From assembly GCA_023415305.1 (NCBI GenBank), contig JAEZKZ010000102.1:62001-126000 (forward strand): a DNA stretch of 64,000 nucleotides, written 5' to 3'. Made by a program: the position numbers and the translations under genes. The DNA comes from Bacillota bacterium. GTDB lineage: Bacteria; Bacillota; Clostridia; Acetivibrionales; DSM-1351. Under the pieces are notes generated by a model. The model was given only the letters and a program-made list of their open reading frames with translations. It was not told where the DNA came from and did no database searches. This document shows positions 40,722 to 49,826 of this stretch, one piece after another (position 1 is the stretch's first letter; the number at the start of each line of letters is the position of its first letter).

Positions 40722-42199
40722 GAATATCCTTAAAAACAAAACTTTTTTCAGCTTTTTTCGGTCTGATTATCATCTTTGTTTCTATTTCACTTATTCTAAG
40801 CAGTACTCTGTTGGAAAAGTACTATTACAGTAAAAAAGAAGATGCAATGCTCCAAACCTTTGATTCCATTAGGGAGGCTTATGAAGCCGACCCTGACAAT
40901 GTATTAATAGATTTGGAGAAGATTGAGAACCTTAGGGGTATAGGTTTAACTATCTTTGACAAGGATTTCAACATACTTTACCAATCTCGACAGAGGGTTA
41001 TGAGTACTGGTGCCAGAAAATTCAGATTTGAACAGATGGAACCGATTCCTGACTGGTCGCACATAAAAAGCAGGTTTTCAAAGGTGACGCAGGAGAAACC
41101 GGTAATAGAAAAACGATTTGACATGAGAATGGAGTCCAGCTTCATATCACTGTACGGGAGGATTGATGATAATGTATTTGTTTATTTGGGAACGCCTGTT
41201 GCGGCAATTCAGGAGAGTGCCAAAATTGCTGTAAGATTCTATGTGTTTACCGGTATATTTATGGTTATAATTGGAGGTATTTTTATTTACCTCTTATCTT
41301 TAAGATTAACAAAACCAATAATTAAGCTTAATGGAATTGCGAAAAAGATGGCAGTTCTTGACTTTCAGGAGAAATTTGACAGTAAGGCAAGAGATGAAAT
41401 CGGAACCCTGGGAGAAAGTATAAATTCTCTTTCAAATCAACTGGAACAATCTATAGGGGAACTCACGTCTGCAAATTACAGGTTGATGCAGGATATTGAA
41501 AAGGAAAGAAAAATAGATGAAATGAGAAAGGTCTTTATAAGTAATGTATCACATGAATTAAAGACCCCAATAGCATTGGTTCAGGGGTATGCTGAAGGAC
41601 TGAAGCTAAATATAAATGATGATGAGGAAAATAAAAATTACTATTGCGAAGTTATAATAGACGAAGCAAACAAAATGAATAATATGGTCAGAAAGTTGCT
41701 TGAATTATCAGAGTTGGAGTTTAACAGCATAGCGTTGGACAAGGAGGAATTCTGTTTATGTGAACTAATAAGAAACCTGTTGAAGAAGAATTCTCTATTA
41801 TTTTCCGAAAAGGGAGCCAACGTCAATTTTAATAGTAACGGTCAGGAATGTATCCGTATCTGTTCAGATTATTATTTTACCGAACAGGTACTTATGAATT
41901 ATCTGAACAATGCTTTAAATCATCTGAATTACAGGAAGCAAATCGATATAAAGGTTGAGATCTCCGGAAAGAAAGTCCGGGTTGGGGTATATAACTCCGG
42001 CGAAAGAATACCTGAGGAAGCACTGGAGAATATCTGGCAGAGCTTTTACAAGTTGGACAAAGCCAGGACACGGGCATATGGCGGAACGGGACTGGGGTTG
42101 TCTATAGTTAAAGCTATTCAAAAAGCTCATAATAATACATATGGAGTAGAAAACAAACCCGACGGTGTACTCTTTTGGTTTGAATGTGATTTGGCTTGA
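40718..42199 (+). CDS. Sensor histidine kinase
   Basis: A 493-residue kinase. Helix 1 is at ~10-30, an extracytoplasmic domain of ~135 residues follows, then helix 2 at ~168-192, HAMP, HisKA (VSHELKTPIALVQGYAEGL) and an ATPase domain (N box NYLNNALNHL, G box YGGTGLGLSIVKAI). Its ATGA start overlaps the regulator stop. A secreted protein encoded 88 bases downstream may be the target or an input of this system. Confidence 0.93.
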   Translation: MRISLKTKLFSAFFGLIIIFVSISLILSSTLLEKYYYSKKEDAMLQTFDSIREAYEADPDNVLIDLEKIENLRGIGLTIFDKDFNILYQSRQRVMSTGARKFRFEQMEPIPDWSHIKSRFSKVTQEKPVIEKRFDMRMESSFISLYGRIDDNVFVYLGTPVAAIQESAKIAVRFYVFTGIFMVIIGGIFIYLLSLRLTKPIIKLNGIAKKMAVLDFQEKFDSKARDEIGTLGESINSLSNQLEQSIGELTSANYRLMQDIEKERKIDEMRKVFISNVSHELKTPIALVQGYAEGLKLNINDDEENKNYYCEVIIDEANKMNNMVRKLLELSELEFNSIALDKEEFCLCELIRNLLKKNSLLFSEKGANVNFNSNGQECIRICSDYYFTEQVLMNYLNNALNHLNYRKQIDIKVEISGKKVRVGVYNSGERIPEEALENIWQSFYKLDKARTRAYGGTGLGLSIVKAIQKAHNNTYGVENKPDGVLFWFECDLA

Positions 42200-42287
42200 C
42201 AGGATGAAATTGGATAACGAAATTTACAAAATGTACACAATATTTTCACAATAGATGAGAATGATATTATTGGAAGGAGGTGATAGT

Positions 42288-42803
42288 ATGAAAAAGTTTA
42301 TACCAATACTAATTACTATCGCTTTAATGATATCAACGGTGTCTTTCAATATTTTTGCAGCCCCTGAGTCAGGCTCTCAACCGGACAACAATATTGAAAA
42401 TAGCAAGCTCGGCAACAAGGATTATGGAAAGCCTGATAATGAACACAAAGAGAAATGTGAGAATTGTCACAAAGAACCTGTAAAAAGGCTCGAAGAGAGA
42501 AAGCAGGAAATTCAGAAAGACCTAAAGGAAGGCAAGATAGCAAAGGAAAAGGCTGACGAATTAACAAAGCAAATTGACGAACGTATAGAAAAAATCAAGA
42601 AGTTCAACAGTCTAACCCTACCTGAAAAGAAGGAGCATCTCTCAAAAACTTTCAACTCGCGCTTGGAACAGCAAATTAAGGATGGAAGAATTACAAAAGA
42701 AGAGGGGGAGAATCTGCTGGCCGATTTTAACAAACAGCTCGAGGGCTGGGATGGCAAGCAACCTCCGAAGTTCATTCATAATCTAAAGAAACACAAGGAT
42801 TGA
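42288..42803 (+). CDS. Secreted helical protein with one CxxCH motif
   Basis: A 171-residue protein with a cleavable signal peptide (about residues 1-25, ending FNIFAAP), a polar Asn/Gly-rich segment, then a charged helical region. C57-E-N-C60-H61 matches a c-type heme or metal-binding pattern. Two similar helical units follow (EGKIAKEKADELTKQIDERIEK and DGRITKEEGENLLADFNKQLE), reminiscent of DUF2680/YckD-type repeats. GGAGGTGAT precedes ATG 42288. Position after a two-component pair recalls the Cpx/Spy arrangement, but that is only an analogy. A terminator follows. Confidence 0.7.
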   Translation: MKKFIPILITIALMISTVSFNIFAAPESGSQPDNNIENSKLGNKDYGKPDNEHKEKCENCHKEPVKRLEERKQEIQKDLKEGKIAKEKADELTKQIDERIEKIKKFNSLTLPEKKEHLSKTFNSRLEQQIKDGRITKEEGENLLADFNKQLEGWDGKQPPKFIHNLKKHKD

Positions 42804-42818
42804 GTTTTTAGAATAAAT

Positions 42819-42863
42819 AAAAGGCACGTATGTAGACTTGACCGGTTTCATACGTGTCTTTTA
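42819..42863. terminator. Terminator after the secreted protein gene
   Basis: AAAAGGCACGTATG (42819-42832) pairs with CATACGTGTCTTTT (42849-42862), with one G-T pair, followed by T/A-rich sequence. It also faces the convergent EamA gene. Confidence 0.8.
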
Positions 42864-42928
42864 TATTTTCTTGAATAACCCGTTTTATATTTTTAATTTT
42901 GCTTTTATATTTTTCTAAGTAACTTACC

Positions 42929-43858
42929 CTACATATGCGGCTCATTTAGGTTGACATGCAGACCGTATTTCCTTTTAGCAATAAGCTTGCGGGGTTGTAT
43001 GGCTGAAACTACAACAGTTAACAGTATTATTGCGCAGCCTATATACGAAGTAATACCAGTAAAATGTTCTCCAAGGAGAACTGCGCCTAAAAGGGAAGTG
43101 ACTACTGGCTCAAAAGCGTATATGATTGTAGCGCTTTCAGGTCGAACATATTTAATGGCCGAGCTTTGAAATAATGAAGTAAAAATTGTAACCGCTGAAT
43201 TTAACCCGATTAGCAGGAAAAACATCGGATTTAGTATATTACTGAAGTTTATACTGCCGGTTTCAAATACGAGCGCCAGCACAAAAAACATCAAAAGATT
43301 TGTTAAATGCTGAATAAAAGTAAACTGTACAGGGTTGATCAAATGTGAAAATTTATTCTGCAGTGCAATAAACAGGGAAAAGAATAGGGCGTTACACAGG
43401 GCGAATATGTCACCAGTGTTAATATTAAAGCCTTTTCCCGCACACGTGATAAGATATATGCCCACAATAGCTGAAAATGCCAGAAGGATAGTCCTGGCTG
43501 TGGGATGTTTTTTCTCCAAAATAGCCATAATTACAGGTGTTATTACAATGGAAAGCTGAACAATAAATGCAGTATTGGAACCGGAAGTCCTTTTCAGTGC
43601 CAGCATGCAAAAAGTATTGCTGACAACAGATGCGAGACTGATAAGAGCACTTGTAATTATAACTTTTTTAGTAAAGTTGTTGAGCTGCTTTCTGAAAATA
43701 ACAAAGGTTGCAGCCAGACTAATGGCAGCACAGATTGACAATATAGAAAATGAGGGCAGGAAACTCAACAGCATTTTAGACCATATGTACGATGAACCCC
43801 AGAATATAGCGTTTAGTAGTAAAAAGAACTGAGCATTTTTTATAGTTATGATTCTCAT
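42929..43858 (-). CDS. EamA/DMT-family transporter
   Basis: A 309-residue drug/metabolite transporter with ten hydrophobic helices arranged as two EamA units; the second ends with PESATIIYAFEPVVTSLLGAVLLGEHFTG, a typical family segment. The substrate is unknown. ATG 43858 follows GGAGG; an in-frame TTG four codons upstream overlaps that site. It is divergent from the AraC gene at 44087. Confidence 0.88.
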   Translation of the reverse strand: MRIITIKNAQFFLLLNAIFWGSSYIWSKMLLSFLPSFSILSICAAISLAATFVIFRKQLNNFTKKVIITSALISLASVVSNTFCMLALKRTSGSNTAFIVQLSIVITPVIMAILEKKHPTARTILLAFSAIVGIYLITCAGKGFNINTGDIFALCNALFFSLFIALQNKFSHLINPVQFTFIQHLTNLLMFFVLALVFETGSINFSNILNPMFFLLIGLNSAVTIFTSLFQSSAIKYVRPESATIIYAFEPVVTSLLGAVLLGEHFTGITSYIGCAIILLTVVVSAIQPRKLIAKRKYGLHVNLNEPHM

Positions 43859-44086
43859 GGCTGCCTCCAAATGAATTACTTTACATAAATATTATATTCT
43901 AAGATTTCGCAAAGATTATTGCATATAATGTTAAAAAATATGCAAAAGCTGCTTTTTGATCATTTACTATAATTAAAACATATACTAGAATAAAGAAGTA
44001 GATACTTGCAGTACTCAGTTAAAAATACTAAATGCACCGTGACCAGAGAGTAATGAACTAAAAATGAAATGAATGTGGGGGCGTAA

Positions 44087-44965
44087 ATGGAACAGGGTAT
44101 AAAGAGGGGTTATCTGAATAATGATTTTAAGTTTTTTCATTTAAGAGATAAAAATAATATTCAGTTTGAACACCATTATCATGACTTTAATAAAATAATT
44201 ATTTTTATCAATGGTAACGTAATTTACAACATTGAAGGTAAATTTTACAGACTTAAACCGTGGGATATTCTCTTTGTGCCGGGTAATCAAGTACATAAGC
44301 CAATTATTGATCCGAATGAGGATTATGAAAGAATAGTTATCTGGATTAACAATGCTTTTCTGCAGGAACATGGCAATAACGAAAACGATCTGTTGACCTG
44401 TTTTAACATTGCCAGAGAGAACAGGCATCTGGTAAGGTTGGGAGAGAATTCCCTCAATTCAATTAAAGCCATTCTGACCAGAATCGAGTATGAAATAAAA
44501 AACACACAGTTCGGTTCGGGTATACTGGGAAATGCTTTGTTTGTCCAGTTCATGGTATATGTCAACAGGCTTCATCTTCATCCGGATAAGCAGGCTGAGA
44601 AAATAGAGGTTGAATATGATGAGCAGATTCAAAAGTTAATCAGGTATATAAATGCAAATCTGGATGGAGATTTAAGTATAGCAACTCTTGCAGCTATGTT
44701 CTTTATAAATAAGTATTATCTGATGCATAAATTTAAAGCTAACACAGGCTATTCTATTCATAATTATGTTAACAATAAAAGGATGCAAAGGAGTGCCGAA
44801 TTTATAAAATCGGGAATGGCTCCCTCCGAAGCTGCGGTAAAGTGTGGGTTTAACGATTATTCCAGCTTTGTAAGGGCCTTCTCAAAAATGTACGGCTCTC
44901 CGCCTAAAAAGTATTATAAGGCTTTAATGCATGATAAAGTCGGATCGGTGCAGATCGAGGGTTAA
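44087..44965 (+). CDS. AraC-family transcriptional regulator
   Basis: A 292-residue regulator. The N-terminal ~150 residues form a cupin-like ligand domain (FEHHYHDFNKIIIFINGNVIYNIEGKFYRLKPWDILFVPGNQVHKPI), and the C-terminal ~100 residues the AraC helix-turn-helix pair (LSIATLAAMFFINKYYLMHKFKANTGYSI and AAVKCGFNDYSSFVRAFSKMYGSPPKKY). Such proteins often sense sugars. It is convergent with an SDR gene and divergent from an EamA transporter; either may be a target. Confidence 0.92.
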   Translation: MEQGIKRGYLNNDFKFFHLRDKNNIQFEHHYHDFNKIIIFINGNVIYNIEGKFYRLKPWDILFVPGNQVHKPIIDPNEDYERIVIWINNAFLQEHGNNENDLLTCFNIARENRHLVRLGENSLNSIKAILTRIEYEIKNTQFGSGILGNALFVQFMVYVNRLHLHPDKQAEKIEVEYDEQIQKLIRYINANLDGDLSIATLAAMFFINKYYLMHKFKANTGYSIHNYVNNKRMQRSAEFIKSGMAPSEAAVKCGFNDYSSFVRAFSKMYGSPPKKYYKALMHDKVGSVQIEG

Positions 44966-44972
44966 TAGTACG

Positions 44973-44999
44973 GGGCCGGCAAATCCACCGGCCCGAAAA
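44973..44999. terminator. Bidirectional terminator between AraC and SDR genes
   Basis: GGGCCGG (44973-44979) and CCGGCCC (44988-44994) form a GC-rich perfect stem with an 8-base loop, followed by an A-rich run that becomes T-rich for the SDR transcript. Confidence 0.85.
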
Positions 45000-45004
45000 A
45001 TAAA

Positions 45005-45775
45005 TCAGACGTATATCATTTTTCTCGTCATACCGCCGTCTACTGTTAAATTTTCGCCTGTTATAAAGCCTGATTTATCTGAAGCCAGAAACAAACAAGC
45101 CTGTGCTATATCTTCCGGATTACCGACTCTCCCTGCGGGATGCTGCTTGTGGTCCTGTTCAGAAAGTGTATCCTGCTTTGCCAATGAGCTCTTTTTCCAG
45201 GAAGATACGTCTATCCAACCTGGACTTATGGAATTAACCCGGATACCATACTGTCCCAGTGAAACTGCCAACGAATGTGTCAAGGCAATGATTCCTCCTT
45301 TAGAAGCTGAATATGCTTCAGTATCGGGTTCAGACATGAAAGCCCTGGTAGAAGCAATGTTTATTATATTTCCGCTGTTCTGGCTGCGCATGACAGGAGC
45401 ACAAAATTTAGCACAATAATACATACCTGACAGATTAACACCAATGGCCTTGTCCCACTCCTCTGTAGAAGTATCAAAAAGGCTTCCGAAGCCCGAAACT
45501 GCTGCGTTATTTATAAGGACATGAACTCCACTATATTTTTTCATAGTTTCATCAACCATTTGCTTAACCGAAGGAGCATCAGAAACATCTGTCTTAATAT
45601 ATGTTGCTTCAAAGCCGGAGTTCTTAATGTAACTTTCATTTTCCAGACCTGCTGCCTCATCGATATCAGCTATTACTACATTTGCGCCTTCAACTGCAAA
45701 TACCCTGCAAACAGCTCTTCCAATGCCTTGTCCGCCCCCTGTAACAATTACAGTTTTATTCTTGAATTCTGACAT
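45005..45775 (-). CDS. Short-chain dehydrogenase/reductase
   Basis: A 256-residue SDR with the cofactor motif TGGGQGIG near residue 13, NNAA in place of NNAG, a catalytic Ser in IINIASTRAF, and Y-S-A-S-K in the TEAYSASKGG segment. The C-terminal DGGMTRKMIYV is typical. The substrate is unknown. The second ATG (45775) gives proper spacing to AAAGGA. It is divergent from the ThuA-like gene. Confidence 0.88.
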   Translation of the reverse strand: MSEFKNKTVIVTGGGQGIGRAVCRVFAVEGANVVIADIDEAAGLENESYIKNSGFEATYIKTDVSDAPSVKQMVDETMKKYSGVHVLINNAAVSGFGSLFDTSTEEWDKAIGVNLSGMYYCAKFCAPVMRSQNSGNIINIASTRAFMSEPDTEAYSASKGGIIALTHSLAVSLGQYGIRVNSISPGWIDVSSWKKSSLAKQDTLSEQDHKQHPAGRVGNPEDIAQACLFLASDKSGFITGENLTVDGGMTRKMIYV

Positions 45776-45880
45776 ATACATATCCTTTCTGACTAGGGGT
45801 ATATTGATACTTCATATTGTTGGTGATATTAAGATATAAATAAATTATATTTTAATATTTATTTATTAAATAATGTTGTC

Positions 45881-45909
45881 TTGACATAATTTTACTCATA
45901 AAATAACAT
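45881..45909 (+). promoter_or_regulatory. Sigma-A-type promoter for the thuA-like/5'-nucleotidase unit
   Basis: TTGACA (45881-45886) is followed by a 17-bp spacer and TAACAT (45904-45909), about 70 bp ahead of the ThuA-like gene. Confidence 0.55.
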
Positions 45910-45978
45910 GATATCAAGGCACGATCACTAAAACTGTTTTATGACTCTTCAACCGCGTTCGGAGGATATGGAAACCAA

Positions 45979-46638
45979 ATGAAAAAGAAAATACTTACAA
46001 TACTCGGTGATTTTTATCACAGCCACGATATGGCTTACAATGCAATGTTGAAAGTGGTGGAGATAATAAAAAACTCCGGCGGCTCAGAAATAGAACTGGT
46101 GGATACATCAGTGGAGAGACTTGGAGAGGCTCTCAAACAGAAGTTTGATCTGATTGCTCTTTACAGGGAAAACAGGATAAATCCCACAGATGAGATTGTT
46201 TACAATTGGATGAACTCCGAGACAGAACAGCAGATAATCCAGTATGTCAGAAGCGGAGGTAGTTGGTTTGCATGGCACGCTGGACTTGCAAGCTATGATG
46301 ACAATGAGCTTTACATTAATATGTTAAAAGGCTGCTTTGATTATCATCCAGACGAAAGAAATGTAAAGTATGCTGCTGTTTGCAGTGACATCGGTATAGA
46401 GCCCAGAAGCACCTTTGAAGTTATGGATGAACACTATATTGTCAGGGCAGAACCCGCCGAAAACAGCCTTTTTCTGAGGGCTGAATCTACTGAGGGGAGC
46501 TCGGCGGCCGGTTGGGCTCACCAGTATGGAAAAGGGAGAGTGTGTTGTCTTACACCTACACACAGAGATGAAGGCATGGAAAATGAAATCATGTTGGACT
46601 TACTCAAACAATGCATAGGTTGGTGTTTAAGATTATAA
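45979..46638 (+). CDS. ThuA-like domain protein
   Basis: A 219-residue protein of the glutamine-amidotransferase-like ThuA family (trehalose utilisation and related). Family features are the N-terminal ILGDFYHSHDMAY, the central GGSWFAWHAGLASY and the C-terminal GKGRVCCLTPTHRDEGM. Its function is unproven; relatives act in sugar keto-derivative metabolism. The nearest ribosome site, GGAGG (45961-45965), is 13 bases upstream, with a four-codon mini-frame (ATG 45968 to TGA 45980-45982) overlapping the start. A 5'-nucleotidase gene follows after 54 bases. Confidence 0.78.
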   Translation: MKKKILTILGDFYHSHDMAYNAMLKVVEIIKNSGGSEIELVDTSVERLGEALKQKFDLIALYRENRINPTDEIVYNWMNSETEQQIIQYVRSGGSWFAWHAGLASYDDNELYINMLKGCFDYHPDERNVKYAAVCSDIGIEPRSTFEVMDEHYIVRAEPAENSLFLRAESTEGSSAAGWAHQYGKGRVCCLTPTHRDEGMENEIMLDLLKQCIGWCLRL

Positions 46639-46692
46639 TACTCCTGATAGGGATTGACCTAAGCTGTTGATATTAATTTTCTTGGAGGTAGT

Positions 46693-48663
46693 ATGTACAG
46701 AGGTTATATGAATATTAGAAAAATCACCTGTCTGTTGGGTATAGCGCTGCTATTAGCAGTATGTCTCACTTTATCGGTCTCAGCAGAAGACGGTAAAGCG
46801 CTAAGAATACTTTTTACGCATGACATGCATGATCACTTTTTGCCTAATAAGGCTGAAGCAGACGGTAAGCTTGTTGCAACAGGAGGGTTTTCAAGGCTAA
46901 AAACGGCAATCGATCAAGAGAGAGAGCATCATCCGGGAGCTGTTTTAGTGGATGGCGGGGACTATTCAATGGGTACGCTGTTCCAAACCATGTTTTCAAG
47001 TGATGCTCCCGGACTTCGTATAATGGGACAAATGGGCTACGATACAGTAACTCTTGGAAACCATGAATTCGATTACAGGGATAATGGCCTTGCAAGACAC
47101 CTGAATGCTGCTGTGAACAGTGGAGAAAGACTGCCGGAGATAGTTGCCTCCAACATAGTCTTTCCGCCCGCAGAAAAAATGACTAAAGAGCTTAGCGACC
47201 TGAAAAATTCGATGGATGATTATGGTGTAAAAGAATATACCGTTATACAAAGAAACGGACTGAAAATTGGAATATTCGGTTTAATGGGGAAGGATGCAGA
47301 TGATTGTACACCAATGACAGGAGTAACCTTTAAGGATATTTCCGAGAGCGCTGATAAAATTGTCCACAAGCTGAAGAACGTGGAAAAGGTTGATATAATA
47401 ATATGCCTTTCACATTCCGGAACCTCAAAAACAAAGTCTGCTTCAGAGGATGAGCAGCTTGCAGAAAAAGTACCTGATATTGACGTTATTGTAAGTGCAC
47501 ACACACATACCAAGCTGGAAAAACCTATAGCAGTTGGTAAGACAATAATCGGTTCCTGCGGCGAATATAGCAATTATCTCGGAGTAATGGACCTGGAACA
47601 GGACTCGAGGGTCGGATGGAAGCTGAAGTCTTACAAACTAAAACCAATAACTTCCGACCTTCCGGTAAATAAAGAAATAGCAACGACTATAGAAAAATAT
47701 GAATCGACTATTGAGGAGAACTATCTCAACAAATTTGGTTTGAAATATGATGAGCTTCTGGCACAGACCGATTTTAGTTTTATACCTACTGCCGAAATAG
47801 GTGCAAAGCTTAAGGAGGAGCCACTTGGAAACCTGATTTCCGATGGCTACATATATGCTGTAAAGAAGGCTGAAGACAGCAGTTATGAGCCGGTAGATGT
47901 TTCGGTTGTTGCGGCAGGAACCATGAGAGGGTCCTTTATCAAAGGGGATATTACTGTAGAAGATGCTTTTATAGCCAGCTCCCTTGGAACAGGACCTGAT
48001 GGAATGGCAGGTTATCCTCTGATATCAGTATATCTTACCGGACGAGAACTAATGGATTTATGTGAGGTTGATGCATCGGTATCGCCTATAATGAGCAGTG
48101 CGCAATTATATATGTCAGGAATTGTCTATACTTTAAACCCCAACAGAATGATTTTTAACAGGGTTATCGAAGCACATCTTGTCAAAGCAAACGGAACGTC
48201 TGAAAAACTGGAGGAAAACAGGCTCTATAGGGTGGTTACAGGTCTCTACAATGCTCAGATGCTATCTGTTGTTGGAGAGAAATCCTTTGGTCTGCTGTCA
48301 ATTGTACCGAAAAGTAAAGAAGGAAAACCCATAATTGATTTCGAAAAGCATATTATTCATGACAGTTCAGACCGTGGTAAGAATGAGGTGAAGGAATGGC
48401 TTGCTATTGCCCGGTACCTTAAAAGCTTCCCGGAGGTAAATGGCACAAGCCGAGTGCCTGAATATTACAGCACTGTTCATGGGCGGAAAATAATCGATAA
48501 TGACAAAAGCCCCGGGGCCATTTTACTGAATCCTAACAGGGTAGCAATAAAGATTTATGTAGTGGCTGCCTTGTCACTGTTCATTATAGCAGCACTCATT
48601 TATTCTCTAATTAAATTAAAGAAGCATTTTCGTGGAAAAAAGCAGGCTTCCTTAAAGAGTTAA
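46693..48663 (+). CDS. Surface-anchored 5'-nucleotidase / metallophosphoesterase
   Basis: A 656-residue exported enzyme. The signal sequence covers ~1-32. The calcineurin-like phosphoesterase domain (~35-300) has its metal motifs in THDMHDHFLP, DGGDYSMGTLF, GNHEFDY and SAHTHT. The C-terminal 5'-nucleotidase domain (~345-560) contains EEPLGNLISDGY. A hydrophobic helix near 619-640 followed by basic residues anchors it to the membrane without an LPxTG motif. Likely substrates are nucleotides or UDP-sugars for phosphate and nucleoside salvage. GGAGGTAG precedes ATG 46693. A palindromic terminator follows. Confidence 0.9.
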   Translation: MYRGYMNIRKITCLLGIALLLAVCLTLSVSAEDGKALRILFTHDMHDHFLPNKAEADGKLVATGGFSRLKTAIDQEREHHPGAVLVDGGDYSMGTLFQTMFSSDAPGLRIMGQMGYDTVTLGNHEFDYRDNGLARHLNAAVNSGERLPEIVASNIVFPPAEKMTKELSDLKNSMDDYGVKEYTVIQRNGLKIGIFGLMGKDADDCTPMTGVTFKDISESADKIVHKLKNVEKVDIIICLSHSGTSKTKSASEDEQLAEKVPDIDVIVSAHTHTKLEKPIAVGKTIIGSCGEYSNYLGVMDLEQDSRVGWKLKSYKLKPITSDLPVNKEIATTIEKYESTIEENYLNKFGLKYDELLAQTDFSFIPTAEIGAKLKEEPLGNLISDGYIYAVKKAEDSSYEPVDVSVVAAGTMRGSFIKGDITVEDAFIASSLGTGPDGMAGYPLISVYLTGRELMDLCEVDASVSPIMSSAQLYMSGIVYTLNPNRMIFNRVIEAHLVKANGTSEKLEENRLYRVVTGLYNAQMLSVVGEKSFGLLSIVPKSKEGKPIIDFEKHIIHDSSDRGKNEVKEWLAIARYLKSFPEVNGTSRVPEYYSTVHGRKIIDNDKSPGAILLNPNRVAIKIYVVAALSLFIIAALIYSLIKLKKHFRGKKQASLKS

Positions 48664-48691
48664 AGTTATATAACTGAATATATATTGATTC

Positions 48692-48717
48692 AGCCGGTAT
48701 GCATACCGGCTTTTTTG
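48692..48717 (+). terminator. Palindromic terminator
   Basis: AGCCGGTATGCATACCGGCT (48692-48711) is a perfect 20-bp palindrome followed by TTTTT. Confidence 0.85.
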
Positions 48718-48765
48718 ATGTTTACTCTATCTATAGAATTTTTTCAAAAAAATGTATTTTATATC

Positions 48766-48856
48766 TTGACGTGATATATCGCAGCATGATATACTTCAAA
48801 CACAATATATCACAGCGCGATATACTTAAAATTAGATATATCGCAACACGATATAT
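48766..48856 (+). promoter_or_regulatory. Promoter with three phased PadR-type operators
   Basis: TTGACG (48766-48771) and TATACT (48790-48795) are separated by 18 bp. A 23-bp dyad of the form GATATATCGCA..CATGATATA begins in that spacer (48772-48794). It is repeated with small changes at 48803-48825 and 48834-48856. The three starts are exactly 31 bp apart, about three helical turns. The PadR gene 53 bp downstream probably encodes the binding protein. Confidence 0.75.
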
Positions 48857-48908
48857 TTTCAGTGGAACATGTAAAGACATAAAGTGGTGGTGTCAAAGGA
48901 GAACTTAT

Positions 48909-49238
48909 ATGCGGGAACAACTAAAAAAAACTTACATGCCTATGACGGAATCAGCCTATTATATACTGCTTTCACTTACAGAGCCCAGACACGGATATGG
49001 AATTATTCTGTATGTAAAAGAAATCACGGATGGACGGATTAGTCTTGGTGCCGGGACAATTTATGGCACTCTTACAAAGTTTGAGAAGGACAGATTGATA
49101 GAGACAGCCGGAGAAGAGGACAGAAGAAAGCTTTATAAACTCACAGAAGATGGCGTTTGGCTGTTGGAGCAGGAACTGAAAAGAATTGATGAGTTATACA
49201 GAAATGGACATGGTATTCTGGAGGGGAGCAATTTATGA
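48909..49238 (+). CDS. PadR-family regulator
   Basis: A 109-residue winged-helix repressor: MTESAYYILLSLTEPRHGYGIILYVKEIT, then LGAGTIYGTLTKFEKDRLIE, then EDRRKLYKLTEDG, all standard PadR segments. ATG 48909 follows AAAGGAGA; the open frame extends upstream to 48699 but through the promoter and operators. Its stop overlaps the DUF2812 gene by 4 bases. It likely represses its own operon, including the ABC export genes. Confidence 0.93.
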   Translation: MREQLKKTYMPMTESAYYILLSLTEPRHGYGIILYVKEITDGRISLGAGTIYGTLTKFEKDRLIETAGEEDRRKLYKLTEDGVWLLEQELKRIDELYRNGHGILEGSNL

Positions 49239-49759
49239 TCAGAGTGTTTAAAATGTGGTGGGCCTGGGACTATGAAGAAGTTGAAAACTGGTTGGAAAGA
49301 ATGGAAGCAGGAGGCCTCCGACTGGTACAAACTCATTTCAACGGTGTGATTTTTTATTTTGAAAAATGTAAGTCCTCAAAAGCAAGATATTGCATTGATT
49401 ACCAGAACAGGCTTACCCCTGATTATTTGACAATAATAAATGACGATGGCTGGCAGCTATATCAGATGGGAATGGGCTGGTACATTTTAAGAAAGGAATA
49501 TGAGGATGAAAGACCCGAGTTCTACACTGATTTTGAAGGTCTCATAGCCAGAAATAAATCACTGTTGAATATAACATTAATCTTAGCACTTGTGGAAATT
49601 TTCTGTATAGCAAATCTAGTGTTTAATGTTTATATTCATCCAAGTGCGGGATGGATAGCTTATACCGCAATTTTTGGATCAACAGTAACAGCACTTTTTG
49701 CGTTTATTATTACAAACCTGGTTCTGCAGATAAGGAAATTCAAAGAAAAGAAGCAGTAA
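49235..49759 (+). CDS. DUF2812 membrane protein
   Basis: A 174-residue protein with an N-terminal soluble domain of DUF2812 type (FKMWWAWDYEEVENWLERMEAGGLRLVQTHFNGVIFYFEK) and two C-terminal membrane helices at ~107-127 and ~137-160. Genes of this family very often follow padR, as here with a 4-base overlap, and are thought to act with it; the mechanism is unknown. Confidence 0.88.
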   Translation: MIRVFKMWWAWDYEEVENWLERMEAGGLRLVQTHFNGVIFYFEKCKSSKARYCIDYQNRLTPDYLTIINDDGWQLYQMGMGWYILRKEYEDERPEFYTDFEGLIARNKSLLNITLILALVEIFCIANLVFNVYIHPSAGWIAYTAIFGSTVTALFAFIITNLVLQIRKFKEKKQ

Positions 49760-49826
49760 TGCATAATTTATAAATTCCTCGTAGGGTAAATACTTACGAA
49801 TCAAAAATTAACAAGAGGTGAGATAT

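Noticed and set aside
42453..42470. c-type cytochrome assignment for the secreted CxxCH protein
   Set aside because: There is a single motif in a low-complexity region, with no cytochrome fold features and no maturation genes in the window.
44931..45419. 162-codon plus-strand frame
   Set aside because: It begins inside the AraC gene, crosses the convergent terminator and is antisense to the SDR gene, whose motifs are clear.
48772..48856. Three regularly spaced 23-bp repeats considered as a mini CRISPR
   Set aside because: The intervals are only 8 bp, the repeats are dyads, and they overlap a promoter next to a PadR gene, so operators explain them better.
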